A stretch of 64,000 nt of DNA from Francisella halioticida (GCF_002211785.1 NZ_CP022132.1:2108001-2172000); one strand, 5' to 3'. Counted from the stretch's first letter, positions 48,432 through 58,262 are shown. Numbers and translations are program-made. Notes: generated by a model not told the origin, from the letters alone.

Positions 48432-49877
48432 ATGTGGCATATTCTAAAAAAAAAGAACATAAATAAATATTTAATAGTATATTTGTTTTTATACTTATTT
48501 ATATGGGTGGGATTAACAGCATTATTTTATAATAGATATGCAATAGCTGGAAATGCAGCTGAAAATTTAGCATGGTCGAATTCTCTTAGTATAATGTATG
48601 ATAAGCATCCAGGATTAGGAGCCTTTCTATTAAAAATTTTATCAGTTATAACAGGTGACGATGCTATTTTAGCAGATGTTTTATCTAGTGGTGTATGCGT
48701 ATTAGTTTCTTTAATTTACACCTATAAGATTTGTAAAAGATTTTTTTCAAAGAAAGACGCTACCTTTATAACGATAATTTCAACATTTGGTGCATATTAT
48801 ATATTACAGTATTTCTTAATGTATAATCAGAATTTAATACTTTTACCTTTTTGGGTTATTACATCATATTATTTTATTCTTATATTTGATGATAATAGCT
48901 ATAAGAATTGGTTAATGTTAGCAGTGTTTACTGCTTTAGGTGTATATGCTAAATTTGAAATATTATTACTTTCAGGAATAATGTTTATATATATTATTTT
49001 TTACTTTAAAAAAGAGTATCTTTCTAAATTAATTACCGCGGCAATTGTATTTTGTATAGCAATAATACCAGCAATATTAGGTATAATTAAACAAAATTAT
49101 ACTCCTATATTATGGATATTTAAAGAAGCTAATTCATCAGGGAATTCTCATCACTATAGCTTACTTGTTAATTTCTTTATAGGGCAGTTTTATAATATAC
49201 TGCCTTTCATTTACTCAGCAGCTCCTATTGTAATAATATACATTTTTATTAGATTTAAAAAAATAACTAGTAATAATAAAAGCTTTATTTATAATATTAC
49301 ACACCCTTTAGTAGCTGTATGGCTATATCCATTAGTATTTGTTTCATTATTACAAAGTTTTTATGGCAAGCTTCCAGATGGTTGGGTATTACCTTTAATG
49401 GCCTTATTTATTCCTGCCATTTATAAATTATTTAATTTAAAAATAGTAGAAAGTATAAATTTTAAAAAACTTATTTTTATATTGGTAACTTTACAGTTTG
49501 TGATTTTTGCATCTTATAATTTAGTTAAATATTTTAATAGTAATATTATTTCTGAAAATGTAGGTAATGATATAGCTAAAAAAGCAGATGTATTTTGGAG
49601 TAAGTATTATCAAGAACCAATTTTGTATGTTGGGGGTTATGAAGAATATTATTTGGCAGCATTTTCTAAAAGTAAACCAATCTTTTTAAGAAACTATAAT
49701 TTAATATATAAAAATCAAAAAATACTTATAGCATTTGGTAATTGTGATAATCATAACTATCAAGCCTTGGAATCATCAGGGTTCAAAATATTACATAAAG
49801 AATGTATATACATAAATACTGTTAATAAGAGTAAGAATATCAAAGAAAAAATTTCTTTAATAATTGGTGAAAAATAA
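48432..49877 (+). CDS. GT39-family membrane glycosyltransferase (ArnT/PMT-like)
   Basis: 481 residues with about eleven membrane helices. The N-terminal segment AGNAAENLAWSNSLSIMYDK then HPGLGAFLLKIL is typical of GT39 enzymes, in which acidic residues in the first periplasmic loop (here Glu44) and the KHP motif mark the active site. They move a sugar from a polyprenyl phosphate donor to lipid A or protein in the periplasm. A lipid A amino-sugar transferase is a plausible role. It has IS elements on both sides. Confidence 0.8.
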   Translation: MWHILKKKNINKYLIVYLFLYLFIWVGLTALFYNRYAIAGNAAENLAWSNSLSIMYDKHPGLGAFLLKILSVITGDDAILADVLSSGVCVLVSLIYTYKICKRFFSKKDATFITIISTFGAYYILQYFLMYNQNLILLPFWVITSYYFILIFDDNSYKNWLMLAVFTALGVYAKFEILLLSGIMFIYIIFYFKKEYLSKLITAAIVFCIAIIPAILGIIKQNYTPILWIFKEANSSGNSHHYSLLVNFFIGQFYNILPFIYSAAPIVIIYIFIRFKKITSNNKSFIYNITHPLVAVWLYPLVFVSLLQSFYGKLPDGWVLPLMALFIPAIYKLFNLKIVESINFKKLIFILVTLQFVIFASYNLVKYFNSNIISENVGNDIAKKADVFWSKYYQEPILYVGGYEEYYLAAFSKSKPIFLRNYNLIYKNQKILIAFGNCDNHNYQALESSGFKILHKECIYINTVNKSKNIKEKISLIIGEK

Positions 49878-50097
49878 CTTATGTTACTCTTGTTGAGAGA
49901 CATACATGGACTCACTAACTATATCAAGTAGTTTTAATTACTCAATATTATGACTGTATGTAATATATATTTTTGATGTTAAGGGATTTCACTAAAATAC
50001 TTATTGAGGCTCTTGATGAATAGCTATTTCGATATTGCGTAAAAAATGCTGAAAAATCCAAATTTCTTATAATTCAAAAATATAAAAAATCAGATGC

Positions 50098-50143
50098 TGT
50101 CAATAGGCATTGAAAATTGACTCCTATAGGCACCGAATTTTGG
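50098..50143. mobile_element. IS21 left-end remnant
   Basis: TGTCAATAGGCATTGAAAAT and the following bases repeat the left end of the IS21 element at 41028. It is cut at 50143 by the IS6 copy 1. Confidence 0.85.
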
Positions 50144-50977
50144 GGTTCTGTCGTAAACTGCCAGTATCATGAGTATATAGTATAATTTTATCATAGATTT
50201 TATTTCAAAATACAAATGATAGATTTCACAGGTAGGCACTTTACCAAATTATTGATACTTCAAGCAGTCAGATGGTATTTATCATATCCATTGAGTTATA
50301 GGCATGTAGAAGAACTAATGAAAGAGCGAGTAATTAAGGTAGACCATAGCACTATCAATCGTTGGGTTATCAAATATTCTAAAGAATTAGAGATAGTCTT
50401 TAGTAATAGTTTTAGAAAATATGGTAGCTATATAAGCTGGAAGATGGATGAAACCTACCTTAAGCTTAAAGGTAAAGATGTTTATTTATACAGAGCTATA
50501 GATAAACACGGAGATACTTTAGAGTTTATGGTTAGTGAAAAAAGAGATGAAAAAGCTGCGCGTAAATTCTTTAAGAAAACTATTGGTAAACATGGTTTAC
50601 CAGATAAATTAAATGTAGATAAATCAGGAGCCAATGAAGCTGCTTTATTAACTATCAATATCTTTCTATTCTTGCTTGGTATATGGTTAACCTATGGTAT
50701 AGAGATTAGACAAAACAAATATCTAAATAATTTGATAGAGCAAGATCATAGAAGTATCAAAAGATTGATACGCCCCATGATGGGTTTTAAATCTTGGGAT
50801 TCTATGGATTCTACTATAGCTGGTTATGAATTAGTAAATATGATTAAAAAAAGTCAGCATATTTACGCTGAAAATATGACTGTTTGGGATCAATTTTATA
50901 GCATAGCTGGATAACTGTATCTAGAGGATAATTATTTTATAAAAATTGTGACTATACTGGCAGTTTGCGACAGAACC
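50144..50977 (+). mobile_element. IS6-family element, copy 1
   Basis: 834 bases between terminal repeats GGTTCTGTCGTAAACTGCCA and its near-complement ending CAGAACC. The left repeat carries one T for C change. There is no target duplication: AATTTTGG precedes and CAGTTTAT follows. It bridges two pieces of an IS21 copy with the middle deleted. Confidence 0.93.
50216..50914 (+). CDS. IS6-family (IS26-like) transposase, copy 1
   Basis: 232 residues with the HTH RHVEELMKERVIKVDHSTIN and the D-D-E core WKMDETYLKL, LNVDKSGAN and LIEQDHRSIK. Full length for IS6 transposases, so likely functional. Identical to copy 3. Confidence 0.93.
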   Translation: MIDFTGRHFTKLLILQAVRWYLSYPLSYRHVEELMKERVIKVDHSTINRWVIKYSKELEIVFSNSFRKYGSYISWKMDETYLKLKGKDVYLYRAIDKHGDTLEFMVSEKRDEKAARKFFKKTIGKHGLPDKLNVDKSGANEAALLTINIFLFLLGIWLTYGIEIRQNKYLNNLIEQDHRSIKRLIRPMMGFKSWDSMDSTIAGYELVNMIKKSQHIYAENMTVWDQFYSIAG

Positions 50978-50982
50978 CAGTT

Positions 50983-51244
50983 TATTGTTTAGGAATATAC
51001 TCAACATCTTTTTCTCGGATAATTTTTCTGACTGTGTTCTTTGACACATTCAGGCTAGTACATATTTAACTTATTGAATTGCCTTCACGACGCATTACTA
51101 AAATGGCTGTTTTTTTATCCATTTTTATCACCTTAATTTAAGCCCTATATTTATAAAAAATGTAGGGTAGTTTACACCTCAGGGGGGGCATTTTTCTGTG
51201 CTAATTTACCCCTAAAAGGGGTCATTTTTGCATGCTTATTCACA
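50983..51244 (-). mobile_element. IS21 right-end remnant with istA start
   Basis: Matches 43203-43463 of the complete IS21, from TATTGTTTAGGAATATACTC to the end CATGCTTATTCACA. It holds the first codons of istA with an extra stop (TCA changed to TAA on the plus strand, near 51067). Confidence 0.85.
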
Positions 51245-51308
51245 CCACTCTTGCTAATATTAGCGATGCGCCATCCCCTTATGGTGTAAATAAAGTTTTT
51301 AGCCAAAA

Positions 51309-52502
51309 CTAGCCTACATAAGGATTAGTATCAAAACATAAATTAAAGATCTCAAAAAGAATCACTGCACTCCCCATTGATACAGCATATATATGTGAAA
51401 AATTCACTTTAAGATCTTTTCTAGCACTAAGAAATGTTGGAGTATAAACAAATATTATAACCGCAAATATTGCTGCATACTGTAATGCTAAGATAAACCC
51501 TCTTGGATAAAATACTGTAAAGATTAATGGAGGAATAAAGCATATCAAAGCTACAACTAAACTATGTACGTGTTTATTATATCTAATAAATAGATCACGG
51601 ATATAATGCATCATGGATATACCAACACCTATGAAAGATGTTATCACCGCAATATGAATGAATAAGTTTAGTGTGACCCCCAATGCATTTGACTCTGATA
51701 TTGCTTTAATCTCTTCTACTAAACCACTTGGCGTATCATCTCCTGACAAAAATAGTACATGATAACTAAATAATCCGTGTTGAGGAAGGACTCCTAAAGA
51801 TAAGAACACCCACACTATATAAATAATTAAAACACTTATACTACCTATAAGTATACTTCTCTTAATATTCTTAATATCACCTTTTTGATATTCATAAATA
51901 ACAGGAATAATATTATGAAAACCAAACGCTGGCAAAAGAGTTGGCCAAGCAAATATAAGTGCTGAAGCACCTGACGGCATATCATTTAAATAGTATTTAT
52001 TTATATAAAATAACATAATTACCGTAGCTACTATAAAAAACACTAGTTTTAAGGTAACAAAAATTCTATTTGTATAATCACTTAATTTATAGCTAAACAT
52101 TAATGCTGCAAATATTAGTATAAAAACAATTGCTGATATTCCAATTTGCGATTTACTTGGCTCATTTACACCACCTATTGTAGATATAAGTGAAGAGCCT
52201 TGGGTAGTATAAGCTGATAGTAAAGAATATAATAATAGCAAATAAATAATGCTAAAAAAAAATGTATATAGCTTTGGTGCTCTTGATGACATCATTGTTG
52301 TAAAATTTGCACCTAAAGGATATTCTGTACAAACATTTAACAGTTTTAAGGCCGTAATGTACATAATACTCCATGATAAAACTAAGAGTATAGCCGCAGT
52401 CATAAAGCCGCATGCTGCTACAACTAAAGGCAACGATAACATTCCAGCACCAATAGTTGTACCAACTATAAGGAAAACTGAACCAATAAATCTAGAGTTC
52501 AT
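51309..52502 (-). CDS. Aromatic amino-acid permease (HAAAP family, TyrP/Mtr-like)
   Basis: 397 residues with eleven membrane segments. It opens with FIGSVFLIVGTTIGAGMLSL, the HAAAP family helix-1 motif, and has LPAFGFHNIIPVIYEY near residue 195, also characteristic. It imports tryptophan or tyrosine with protons. It appears intact although bounded by an IS21 remnant and IS6 copy 2. Confidence 0.9.
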   Translation of the reverse strand: MNSRFIGSVFLIVGTTIGAGMLSLPLVVAACGFMTAAILLVLSWSIMYITALKLLNVCTEYPLGANFTTMMSSRAPKLYTFFFSIIYLLLLYSLLSAYTTQGSSLISTIGGVNEPSKSQIGISAIVFILIFAALMFSYKLSDYTNRIFVTLKLVFFIVATVIMLFYINKYYLNDMPSGASALIFAWPTLLPAFGFHNIIPVIYEYQKGDIKNIKRSILIGSISVLIIYIVWVFLSLGVLPQHGLFSYHVLFLSGDDTPSGLVEEIKAISESNALGVTLNLFIHIAVITSFIGVGISMMHYIRDLFIRYNKHVHSLVVALICFIPPLIFTVFYPRGFILALQYAAIFAVIIFVYTPTFLSARKDLKVNFSHIYAVSMGSAVILFEIFNLCFDTNPYVG

Positions 52503-52611
52503 ATCTTAATATTTTTCCACTTAGACTATCAATGATATCTTATTTTACTAAACTAAAGAAATATCATCTATAATAACAAAGATAAATGACATGGTAACTA
52601 CTAATAATATA

Positions 52612-53445
52612 GGTTCTGTCGCAAACTGCCAGTATAGTCACAATTTTTATAAAATAATTATCCTCTAGATACAGTTATCCAGCTATGCTATAAAATTGAT
52701 CCCAAACAGTCATATTTTCAGCGTAAATATGCTGACCTTTTTTAATCATATTTACTAATTCATAACCAGCTATAGTAGAATCCATAGAATCCCAAGATTT
52801 AAAACCCATCATGGGGCGTATCAATCTTTTGATACTTCTATGATCTTGCTCTATCAAATTATTTAGATATTTGTTTTGTCTAATCTCTATACCATAGGTT
52901 AACCATATACCAAGCAAGAATAGAAAAATATTGATAGTTAATAAAGCAGCTTCATTGGCTCCTGATTTATCTACATTTAATTTATCTGGTAAACCATGTT
53001 TACCAATAGTTTTCTTAAAGAATTTACGCGAAGCTTTTTCATCTCTTTTTTCACTAACCATAAACTCTAAAGTATCTCCGTGTTTATCTATAGCTCTGTA
53101 TAAATAAACATCTTTACCTTTAAGCTTAAGGTAGGTTTCATCCATCTTCCAGCTTATATAGCTACCATATTTTCTAAAACTATTACTAAAGACTATCTCT
53201 AATTCTTTAGAATATTTGATAACCCAACGATTGATAGTGCTATGGTCTACCTTAATTACTCGCTCTTTCATTAGTTCTTCTACATGCCTATAACTCAATG
53301 GATATGATAAATACCATCTGACTGCTTGAAGTATCAATAATTTGGTAAAGTGCCTACCTGTGAAATCTATCATTTGTATTTTGAAATAAAATCTATGATA
53401 AAATTATACTATATACTCATGATACTGACAGTTTGCGACAGAACC
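52612..53445 (-). mobile_element. IS6-family element, copy 2 (inverted)
   Basis: 834 bases with GGTTCTGTCGCAAACTGCCA at the left end and the complementary repeat at the right. Flanks ATAATATA and GTATTTTA do not match, so no target duplication. Opposite in orientation to copies 1 and 3. Confidence 0.93.
52675..53373 (-). CDS. IS6-family (IS26-like) transposase, copy 2
   Basis: 232 residues, same as copies 1 and 3 apart from two substitutions (Ala to Ser in EKASRKFF and Ser to Gly in IKKGQH). Catalytic D-D-E intact. Confidence 0.93.
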   Translation of the reverse strand: MIDFTGRHFTKLLILQAVRWYLSYPLSYRHVEELMKERVIKVDHSTINRWVIKYSKELEIVFSNSFRKYGSYISWKMDETYLKLKGKDVYLYRAIDKHGDTLEFMVSEKRDEKASRKFFKKTIGKHGLPDKLNVDKSGANEAALLTINIFLFLLGIWLTYGIEIRQNKYLNNLIEQDHRSIKRLIRPMMGFKSWDSMDSTIAGYELVNMIKKGQHIYAENMTVWDQFYSIAG

Positions 53446-53552
53446 GTATTTTATAGCTAGAAGAAATTCTCAAATTCAAAATAAGATTGATAAGGTTTTG
53501 AAAAATATCTATAAAAATAGATAAATTTGTTATCATTAATTATATAACTAAA

Positions 53553-53777
53553 ATGGGAAATTACAGAATGGCTACTACACAATCTGAACAATTACAAAAG
53601 TTAAAAGAACAGCAAAAAGATTTAGAAAAGAAAATACTAAGAATCGAGCATAATCAACTATTAAAAATAGGTAAATCTGCTAAACAGTATCAGCTTACAG
53701 AATGGCATGAGAAATCATTAATAAAAGCTTTTGAGTTCTTAAAAGAAACTGGTGAAGACCAGTTTAAAGAAAAATAA
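53553..53777 (+). CDS. Small coiled-coil protein, TraD-like
   Basis: 74 residues (or 69 if started at 53568). The first half is a charged coiled coil, SEQLQKLKEQQKDLEKKIL, then LLKIGKSAKQYQLTEWHEKS and LIKAFEFLKE. Length and the coiled coil followed by a short helical domain resemble small TraD/MobC relaxosome accessory proteins. This is a weak match, but it suits the plasmid-like neighbours. Confidence 0.45.
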   Translation: MGNYRMATTQSEQLQKLKEQQKDLEKKILRIEHNQLLKIGKSAKQYQLTEWHEKSLIKAFEFLKETGEDQFKEK

Positions 53778-53819
53778 TAATAACTTAATAATAAAATATA
53801 AAATTGGAAATAATAATTT

Positions 53820-54671
53820 ATGTTTTTTAAAAACCTAACTGCATTTAAAATTACTGATATTAATATTGATATCTTTGAAGATTCAATTAATAAATTGGCT
53901 TTTATACCGTGTAGTAAATCCCAAAGATCAACTAAAGGATTTATAAACCCCTTTATTAAAGGTGAAGAAAACTGTCTTTTTAGATTTAATCATTTAGCGG
54001 CTTTTTGTTTAATGACTCAAGACAAACTACTTCCAGCTCAAATTATTAATCAAGAAGCACAAGCATATATAGAAGAGTTAGAAGAAACTCGTTATGTCGG
54101 TAAAAAAGAAAAAACTGAAATCAAAGAAGATACTGAGCAAAGACTATTACCCCAAGCATTTAGTAAATTTAAAAAGATCTATGGCTATTTAGATCTTACA
54201 AATAACTATTTAATTATTGATAACGTATCTTATAATCAAATAGCTGATATATTAGAATTACTACAAAGATGTGAAGCTAGATTTGAACCAGTACAAAAAG
54301 ATGAAACAGAAATACTTACTAATTGGTTTATAGACAATGCTAATCCTTTAGATGTTGAGATATCAGACAAATGTAAACTTACTAGTGATATTGGTGACGG
54401 TGTAGCTAATATTTCATGTCAAGGATCAGCTATGTTAAATGAGCAAATCAAATCATTTGTAGAAGCTGGTGGATATATCACTGAATTAGCTATAGTCTGG
54501 AATGAGCAATTAGCTATGACTGTTAATACTAAACTACAATTTAAATCAATTAAGTTTTTAGATGGAATTAAAGATCTTAATAATAATGAAAGCCAAGAAG
54601 CAGATCTACTATTAATGTCTGATATATTCGCTGAATTAATCAAATCAATGGATAAATGGAACGATGAATAA
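53820..54671 (+). CDS. rdgC: Recombination-associated protein RdgC
   Basis: 283 residues. It begins MFFKNLTAFKI, has IPCSKSQRSTKGFINPF near residue 29, QDKLLPAQIINQEAQAYIEE near residue 70, and RLLPQAFSKFKKIYGYLDL near residue 103, all aligned with E. coli RdgC. RdgC forms a ring round double-stranded DNA and restrains RecA. It is found on chromosomes and on plasmids or phages; here it heads a DNA-metabolism set and overlaps the next gene by eight bases. Confidence 0.9.
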   Translation: MFFKNLTAFKITDINIDIFEDSINKLAFIPCSKSQRSTKGFINPFIKGEENCLFRFNHLAAFCLMTQDKLLPAQIINQEAQAYIEELEETRYVGKKEKTEIKEDTEQRLLPQAFSKFKKIYGYLDLTNNYLIIDNVSYNQIADILELLQRCEARFEPVQKDETEILTNWFIDNANPLDVEISDKCKLTSDIGDGVANISCQGSAMLNEQIKSFVEAGGYITELAIVWNEQLAMTVNTKLQFKSIKFLDGIKDLNNNESQEADLLLMSDIFAELIKSMDKWNDE

Positions 54672-55098
54672 GACAACAAAACTCTTTGTAGCACTTGGTA
54701 TATCTACACTAGCATTAACAAGCTGTAGTAATACTCAAATGGCAATTACAGGCTTAGCTTTAGCTGGGGTTGCTACTGGCTATCTAGCTTATAATTGGAT
54801 GAATAATCCAGATGCATCTAATGCATACGAGAAAACTCCTAAAGAAGTTACACAAGCAGTTAATGATATTTTAAAATCTTCTGGATATACAGTTATTAAA
54901 ACTGAGAATAATAGTAAAGATAATACTCACATGATAGAAGCCCAAAACAATCAAGGTAAAAAAGTGGATTTTGCTATTAGTCCAGTAGCAAGTAATCCAA
55001 ATCAAGCAAAACTATATATTAAAGGTACTAGTTTTAGCGGAGTATCAAAAGCAGAATCACAAATACTTTTGAACAAAATAAATAAAAAGCTTATGTAA
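54664..55098 (+). CDS. Lipoprotein of unknown function
   Basis: 144 residues. The signal MNKTTKLFVALGISTLALTS is followed by lipidated Cys21, then a hydrophobic glycine-rich helix (GLALAGVATGYLAYNW) and a small domain with AVNDILKSSGYTVIKTENNS. Francisella-type genomes have several such DUF3568-like lipoproteins, which is a loose comparison. It overlaps rdgC by eight bases, so it is coexpressed. Confidence 0.75.
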   Translation: MNKTTKLFVALGISTLALTSCSNTQMAITGLALAGVATGYLAYNWMNNPDASNAYEKTPKEVTQAVNDILKSSGYTVIKTENNSKDNTHMIEAQNNQGKKVDFAISPVASNPNQAKLYIKGTSFSGVSKAESQILLNKINKKLM

Positions 55099-55198
55099 TA
55101 AAGTAGATTTATACTTTACAACAATTAGAAACTAATTATATAGTTAGTTTTGACAGTGCTTTTAAAACTATTGCCAAAATAATAAAGAGGTAAAATAT

Positions 55199-55474
55199 AT
55201 GAATAAAAATGAATTAATACATACTATTGCAGCTGATGCTGATGTAAGTTTAGAAATAGCTAAAACTTGTTTAGATGCTTTGACTAATGCTGTGACAGAT
55301 TCTCTTAAAAAGAAAGAAGATGTTACTCTTGTTGGTTTTGGTACATTCCAAGCTAAGAAAAGAGCTGCTCGAGATGGTAGAAATCCAAAGACTGGTGAAC
55401 CTATTAAAATAGCTGCAGCTACTGTGCCAAGTTTTAAAGCTGGTAAAACTCTAAAAGATACTATTAAAGGTTAA
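55199..55474 (+). CDS. HU-family DNA-binding protein
   Basis: 91 residues with the HU/IHF signature [20 protein letters not shown] near residue 45 and the usual N-terminal [20 protein letters not shown]. It bends and compacts DNA as a dimer. It has its own ribosome binding site (AGAGG) and lies two bases before ssb. A mobile-element copy is more likely than the chromosomal hup gene, given the company. Confidence 0.95.
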   Translation: MNKNELIHTIAADADVSLEIAKTCLDALTNAVTDSLKKKEDVTLVGFGTFQAKKRAARDGRNPKTGEPIKIAAATVPSFKAGKTLKDTIKG

Positions 55475-55476
55475 TT

Positions 55477-55992
55477 ATGGCTAAAGGCACAGTAAATAAA
55501 GTTATACTTCTTGGTAGGCTTGGTAATGATCCAGAAATTAGACAGACTCAAAGTGGTACTATAGTTGCTACTATTAGTTTAGCTACTAATGAAGTATTCA
55601 AAGAAGAGACTCAAACTGAATGGCATAGAGTAGTTATCTTTGGTAAAGGTGCTGAGGTTATTCAACAGTATTGTAAAAAAGGTGATGCTTTATATGTTGA
55701 AGGTAGAATTAGAACTAATAAGTGGCAAGATAACTCTGGACAAGATAGATACTCTACAGAGGTAATTACTAGTAACTTTCAATTATTAGGTGGTGGTAAT
55801 CAAGATAACCGCCCTGCTCCTAGTTATGATAATTATCCTGAAGCTCAACAAGGTTCTGCTCCGACAAATAATCAATCAGCCGCTGAGACAGTAAATGATG
55901 ACTATGCCAAGGTTAAAGGTAAAACTGCTAAGGATAATGTCCCATCGTTTGATGAAATCAATAAAAACTTTGATGATGATATACCTTTCTGA
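55477..55992 (+). CDS. ssb: Single-stranded DNA-binding protein
   Basis: 171 residues with the OB fold (VNKVILLGRLGNDPEIRQTQ, EWHRVVIFGKGAEVIQQYCK, LYVEGRIRTNKWQD), a Gln/Asn/Pro-rich linker, and the conserved acidic tip FDDDIPF that recruits partner proteins. Cotranscribed with the HU gene. Confidence 0.97.
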   Translation: MAKGTVNKVILLGRLGNDPEIRQTQSGTIVATISLATNEVFKEETQTEWHRVVIFGKGAEVIQQYCKKGDALYVEGRIRTNKWQDNSGQDRYSTEVITSNFQLLGGGNQDNRPAPSYDNYPEAQQGSAPTNNQSAAETVNDDYAKVKGKTAKDNVPSFDEINKNFDDDIPF

Positions 55993-55999
55993 ATAAATT

Positions 56000-56215
56000 A
56001 TGATCCAAATGGAAACAGATACTAAATATTACAATATCTCAATTATTAACGACTTATTTAATGATATTCTAGTTGTCTGTGATTATGGATCTAAAATTAC
56101 TAAATTATCCCACCGTAAAAATATTAATGTTGCTTCTATGGCAGAAGCGAATAAAATAATTGATAAGCTAATAACAATTAGAGAAAATCATGGATACACA
56201 AGATGTTTGGACTAG
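56000..56215 (+). CDS. Hypothetical protein overlapping the polymerase gene
   Basis: 71 residues, MIQMETDTKYYNISIINDLF, with one predicted helix-rich domain and VCDYGSKITKLSHRKNIN. It starts seven bases after ssb and overlaps the next start by 26 bases. In position it takes the place that umuD has in umuDC operons, but it has no S24 domain. Confidence 0.6.
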   Translation: MIQMETDTKYYNISIINDLFNDILVVCDYGSKITKLSHRKNINVASMAEANKIIDKLITIRENHGYTRCLD

Positions 56216-57428
56216 ATGTATTGCTCTTGTCGATATGCAGGCATTTTTCCCTTCTTGTGAGAAAGTAGATTTCCCTGAGCTTAAAAATAAACCAGTCGTC
56301 GTTATTAATGGTAATTCAGGAACTACTATAATATCTTCATGTTATATAGCTAGGTCTTATGGAATTAGAACAGGAATGCATTTAAAAGAAGCTTATTCCT
56401 TATGTCCTGATATTGTTATTAGATCATCTAGACCTAATAGATATTCTGAAATATCCGCAAATATTATGAATGCTATTAAAAATATCACTCCAGATGTTGA
56501 AGTATTTAGTATTGATGAATGTTTTATGGATTTAAAGCCTGTTTTAAGTTTATATAAATCCGTAGAAAACATTGCTACTTTAATTAGAAAAATAGTTTTT
56601 GAGGTTAGTGGCGGTATTGTCTGTTCAATTGGTATTAGTGAAGGTAAGCTTACAGCTAAATTCTGTGCTGGATTAAATAAAGGTAAAACTACAATAGTTC
56701 CACCTCATCAAATTAAAGACTATATTGCTAATCATGACTTAGCTAAAATGTGTGGTATTGGACCAAGCCTTGTTAATTATCTAAATTCAAAAGGATACTA
56801 TAAATGTGGTGATTTAGAACATGCTCCTAAAAATCTATTATCTAGTATTCGTGGAGATACTGGAGCTAGGCTACAATCAGCTTGCCTTGGTCATGATCCA
56901 GTACCAGTTAACACAAAATATCAAAAACCTAAATCTATTGGTCATAGTAAAGTATTACCTCCAAAGACAACAAATAGAAATCAGATAGAAGGAGTGCTAC
57001 ATCAATTAGCTCATCGATTAACTAGAAGACTAAGGTCACAAGATTTTGTTACTCCTCGAGTAGCTATATTCCTACAAGCACAAAGACACTGTATTAAAAA
57101 AGTATATAATTTTGAACATAACACTAGCTCAGATACAAATTTCAATAAGTCAATAATTGAACATTTAAAGCTATGGAAAGGTGAACCTTTATATAAAGTA
57201 GGTTTAGCATGCGATAAACTATATGATAAAGATAAAGGACAGATTGATATGTTTGCAACATCAGATAGTAAATCAAGTAGGATTGATGCCGTTAAAGATG
57301 CTATTGCTAATAAATTTGGTAAAGATAAATGTAGATATGCAACTGAACTAAATGCTGATGATATGAACATGATTCCTGTTATCGCTTTTAATTTTGATGC
57401 TACAAGTAAAAATAAGAATAGTTTATAG
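56190..57428 (+). CDS. umuC: Y-family DNA polymerase (UmuC-like), complete
   Basis: 412 residues, near UmuC length (422). The palm metal ligands are Asp15 in ALVDMQAFFPSCE and Asp109-Glu110 in FSIDECFMD; KPVVVINGNSGTTIISSCYI is the fingers region and MCGIGPSLVNYLNSKG the thumb HhH motif. It would copy damaged DNA. UmuC normally needs cleaved UmuD, which is absent here. It is the intact parent of the fragment at 43464 and is followed by a tRNA after five bases. Confidence 0.92.
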   Translation: MDTQDVWTRCIALVDMQAFFPSCEKVDFPELKNKPVVVINGNSGTTIISSCYIARSYGIRTGMHLKEAYSLCPDIVIRSSRPNRYSEISANIMNAIKNITPDVEVFSIDECFMDLKPVLSLYKSVENIATLIRKIVFEVSGGIVCSIGISEGKLTAKFCAGLNKGKTTIVPPHQIKDYIANHDLAKMCGIGPSLVNYLNSKGYYKCGDLEHAPKNLLSSIRGDTGARLQSACLGHDPVPVNTKYQKPKSIGHSKVLPPKTTNRNQIEGVLHQLAHRLTRRLRSQDFVTPRVAIFLQAQRHCIKKVYNFEHNTSSDTNFNKSIIEHLKLWKGEPLYKVGLACDKLYDKDKGQIDMFATSDSKSSRIDAVKDAIANKFGKDKCRYATELNADDMNMIPVIAFNFDATSKNKNSL

Positions 57429-58262
57429 ATTATGTTCCCGTAGCTCAGTAGGATAGAGCGGTCGCCTCCTAAGCGACAGGTCGGATGTTCGAATCATCTC
57501 GGGAACGCCATTAATTTAAAACAAAATAGTTACTAGCTACTAACAGCTTTTAAGAATAAAAAGACTAACAAAAAACATAACCATATAATTAAGAGAAATT
57601 ATGAAATCTAAAATATATTTATTAATACTGTTAACCTGCGCACCTATTACTTTGTTATATGCTGATATAAATAATAGGCTTGTTTTATCTAACTTCAAAT
57701 GTAGTCAAGTATTACATAATAAGTATATGGATATATGTTTTGACTATAATTATAAGTCAGCTTTAGCTGTTGACTATAATATTACAAAAGCAGACATGTA
57801 TAAGAAAAAACTAAGTAGAAGTAGAGTTAAATTCCATGCAGACTCACGACTTCCAGTAAAATGTAGAATGAGTCCTTATTCATATAAAAAGACAGGTTTT
57901 GATAGAGGTCATTTAGCCCCTAATGGAGCTTTTAATTATGATAAATCAGCACAAAAAGCTACTTTCTCTATGGCTAATATGACACCTCAATACCCTAAAG
58001 TAAATAGAACTGCTTGGAGTAAAGCTGAAAGATATTCAAGAGTTACTGCTGTTAAGCTTGGTAGTGTTAATGTACTTGATATAGTATATTTCAGCGAAAA
58101 ACCAAAAACTTTAAAGGATGGTCAAGCAATTCCGAAAGGATATGCAAAAATAATTACAAGTAAACAGCATGATTTTCAAAGATGTTTCTATTACAAAAAT
58201 ATTAAAAACCCCGATTTGAAACTAAAAGATCATATAGTAAAGTGTTCTGACTTGAAATTAAA
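56583..58262. repeat. 1.68-kb direct repeat, copy B
   Basis: Partner of 43464-45143. Covers the polymerase C-terminal two thirds, the tRNA and the nuclease. The copy here is in the complete gene context. Confidence 0.9.
57434..57510 (+). tRNA. tRNA-Arg (anticodon CCU), copy B
   Basis: Identical to the gene at 44315, 77 bases with encoded CCA and anticodon CCT in the loop CTCCTAA. It lies between the polymerase and nuclease genes, all on the same strand. Confidence 0.95.
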
